From: JACKLD01 sp049297695
GTDB lineage: Bacteria; Pseudomonadota; Alphaproteobacteria; UBA2136; UBA6156
NCBI GenBank assembly: GCA_049297695.1
Contig: JBAQUT010000025.1
Span: 1-31,790 of the forward strand
Length of the DNA: 31,790 nt
Direction of reading: 5' to 3'
Below are positions 31,167 through 31,790 of the stretch, piece after piece. How positions within the stretch are numbered: the first letter of the stretch is position 1; every line of letters starts with the position of its first letter. The notes under the pieces were generated by a model. The model searched no databases and had not been told where the DNA came from. It saw only the letters and a program-made list of their open reading frames with translations. The translations under genes and the position numbers were made by a program.

Positions 31167-31631
31167 ATGCGCCGTCGTCGCCCAGCCCCCCGGATTATTC
31201 TGCCAGATGCCAAATATGGCGATCAGGTGTTAACCAAATTCATCAACAAAGTGATGCTCCACGGTAAAAAGAGCGCGGCCGAAAAAGCCGTGTACGGTGC
31301 CTTTACCCGCTTGGAAGCCAAAAAGATGGACCCCATCAAGGTCTTCCACGACGCCCTGAACGCCGTGAAGCCCGAGCAAGAGGTTCGCAGCCGCCGCGTA
31401 GGTGGTGCTACCTACCAAGTGCCCATGCCCGTGCGCCCTACCCGCCAACAAAGCCTGGCCATTTACTGGCTGGTGGAAGCCGCCCGTAACGGCAGCGCCC
31501 GCACCATGGAAGAACGCTTGTTCTACGAACTCTCCGAAGCCAGCCAAGGCCGTGGTTCCGCTGTGAAAAAGCGCGACGACGTGCACAAAATGGCCGAAGC
31601 GAACAGAGCATTTGCCCACTTCCGCTGGTAA
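31167..31631 (+). CDS. rpsG: 30S ribosomal protein S7
   Basis: Primary 16S rRNA-binding protein that nucleates the head of the small subunit. The 154-aa protein begins MRRRRPAPRIILPDAKYGD and has EVRSRRVGGATYQVPMPVRP, then KKRDDVHKMAEANRAFAHFRW, all typical. An AGGAG site precedes the ATG. In the usual str operon, fusA and tuf follow. In the 159 bases seen here only hairpins and repeats follow, so the operon is either broken or interrupted just outside the window. Confidence 0.97.
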   Translation: MRRRRPAPRIILPDAKYGDQVLTKFINKVMLHGKKSAAEKAVYGAFTRLEAKKMDPIKVFHDALNAVKPEQEVRSRRVGGATYQVPMPVRPTRQQSLAIYWLVEAARNGSARTMEERLFYELSEASQGRGSAVKKRDDVHKMAEANRAFAHFRW

Positions 31632-31660
31632 GCGGAATGGTGCAAATGCCTGTGAGCACA

Positions 31661-31682
31661 ACGCGGGCCACTATGCCCGCGT
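31661..31682 (+). terminator. Hairpin downstream of rpsG, possible terminator
   Basis: ACGCGGGC (31661-31668) pairs with GCCCGCGT (31675-31682) around a six-base loop. The T-run after it is short and interrupted, so termination is possible but not certain. A second small hairpin (TCCGCT/AGCGGA, 31621-31636) spans the rpsG stop codon. Confidence 0.4.
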
Positions 31683-31714
31683 AACCGTTTTACAAGGCAA
31701 TCTGCGTTTGCCCA

Positions 31715-31790
31715 TCCTCCTACGCCAAGGCTTCGGAGGACAGGCTTTCCGCTGGTAGAAATATCGTCATGGCGAGCGTAGCGTGGCCAT
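31715..31790. repeat. Dispersed palindromic repeats at the right edge
   Basis: TCCTCC (31715-31720) and GGAGGA (31735-31740) flank CTTCG- and CGCC-type sequence seen in common intergenic repeats. From 31766, GTCATGGCGAGCGTAGCG continues to the edge and matches the left arm of the type A palindrome at 1369-1390 (GTCATTGCGAGCGAAGCG) with two differences. The element is cut off by the window. Confidence 0.6.

Noticed and set aside
1..31790. CRISPR array, prophage or integrase gene
   Set aside because: No regularly spaced direct repeats and no recombinase, capsid or transposase frame seen. The tail duplications have only two copies each.

Overview
The window looks like a chromosomal segment of an alphaproteobacterium, probably a free-living or deep-branching one. 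The L33, RpoB, RpoC, 7Fe ferredoxin and FolD proteins read as alphaproteobacterial, and a phasin-like protein, DUF305 protein, EAL protein and GGDEF protein fit a motile or environmental lifestyle. I cannot name the order or genus from sequence alone. The core genes are fairly GC-rich. Several short accessory genes are visibly AT-rich and stand out from their neighbours.

Layout. On the left, on the minus strand, are rplK-rplA and then, after an unusual 1.37 kb gap, rplJ-rplL (rplL is cut by the window edge). That gap holds palindromic repeats, a 275-bp MITE-like element and a tRNA-like element. From 3.6 kb come a membrane polysaccharide co-polymerase/BY-kinase-like protein with a degenerate P-loop, two AT-rich minus-strand orphans, and ferredoxin fdxA. 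They are followed by a two-gene unit (thioredoxin-fold exported protein plus a 648-aa tail-anchored protein of unknown function), rpmG, xthA, an EAL-type membrane protein with degenerate motifs, and a soluble GGDEF protein. Next are a DUF305 copper-type exported pair, folD, an FAD-dependent oxidoreductase, a cysteine-rich phasin-like protein and recJ. After recJ sit a HicB/HicA toxin-antitoxin pair and an AT-rich single-TM orphan. The right third is rpoB, a small orphan, rpoC, another small orphan, rpsL and rpsG.

How the pieces relate. The ancestral rplKAJL-rpoBC-rpsL-rpsG block is broken. rplKAJL runs leftward at one end, and rpoBC-rpsLG runs rightward about 18 kb away with its own strong promoters. 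The rpoB, rpsL and rpmG promoters share a TTGACA box followed by a C-rich 17-bp spacer.

The most striking signal is a repeated architecture at two unrelated genes, the BY-kinase-like gene and recJ. In each, the last ~47-57 bp of the coding sequence, including or ending near the stop codon, occur a second time a few hundred bases downstream. The differences between copies are synonymous through the shared coding part. An AT-rich or toxin-antitoxin cargo sits between the copies, and another orphan gene follows the second copy. At recJ each tail runs straight into a sigma70-type promoter whose -35 overlaps the recJ stop codon. I infer repeated cargo capture at the 3' ends of conserved genes, leaving the displaced native tail behind. 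No integrase is present in the window.
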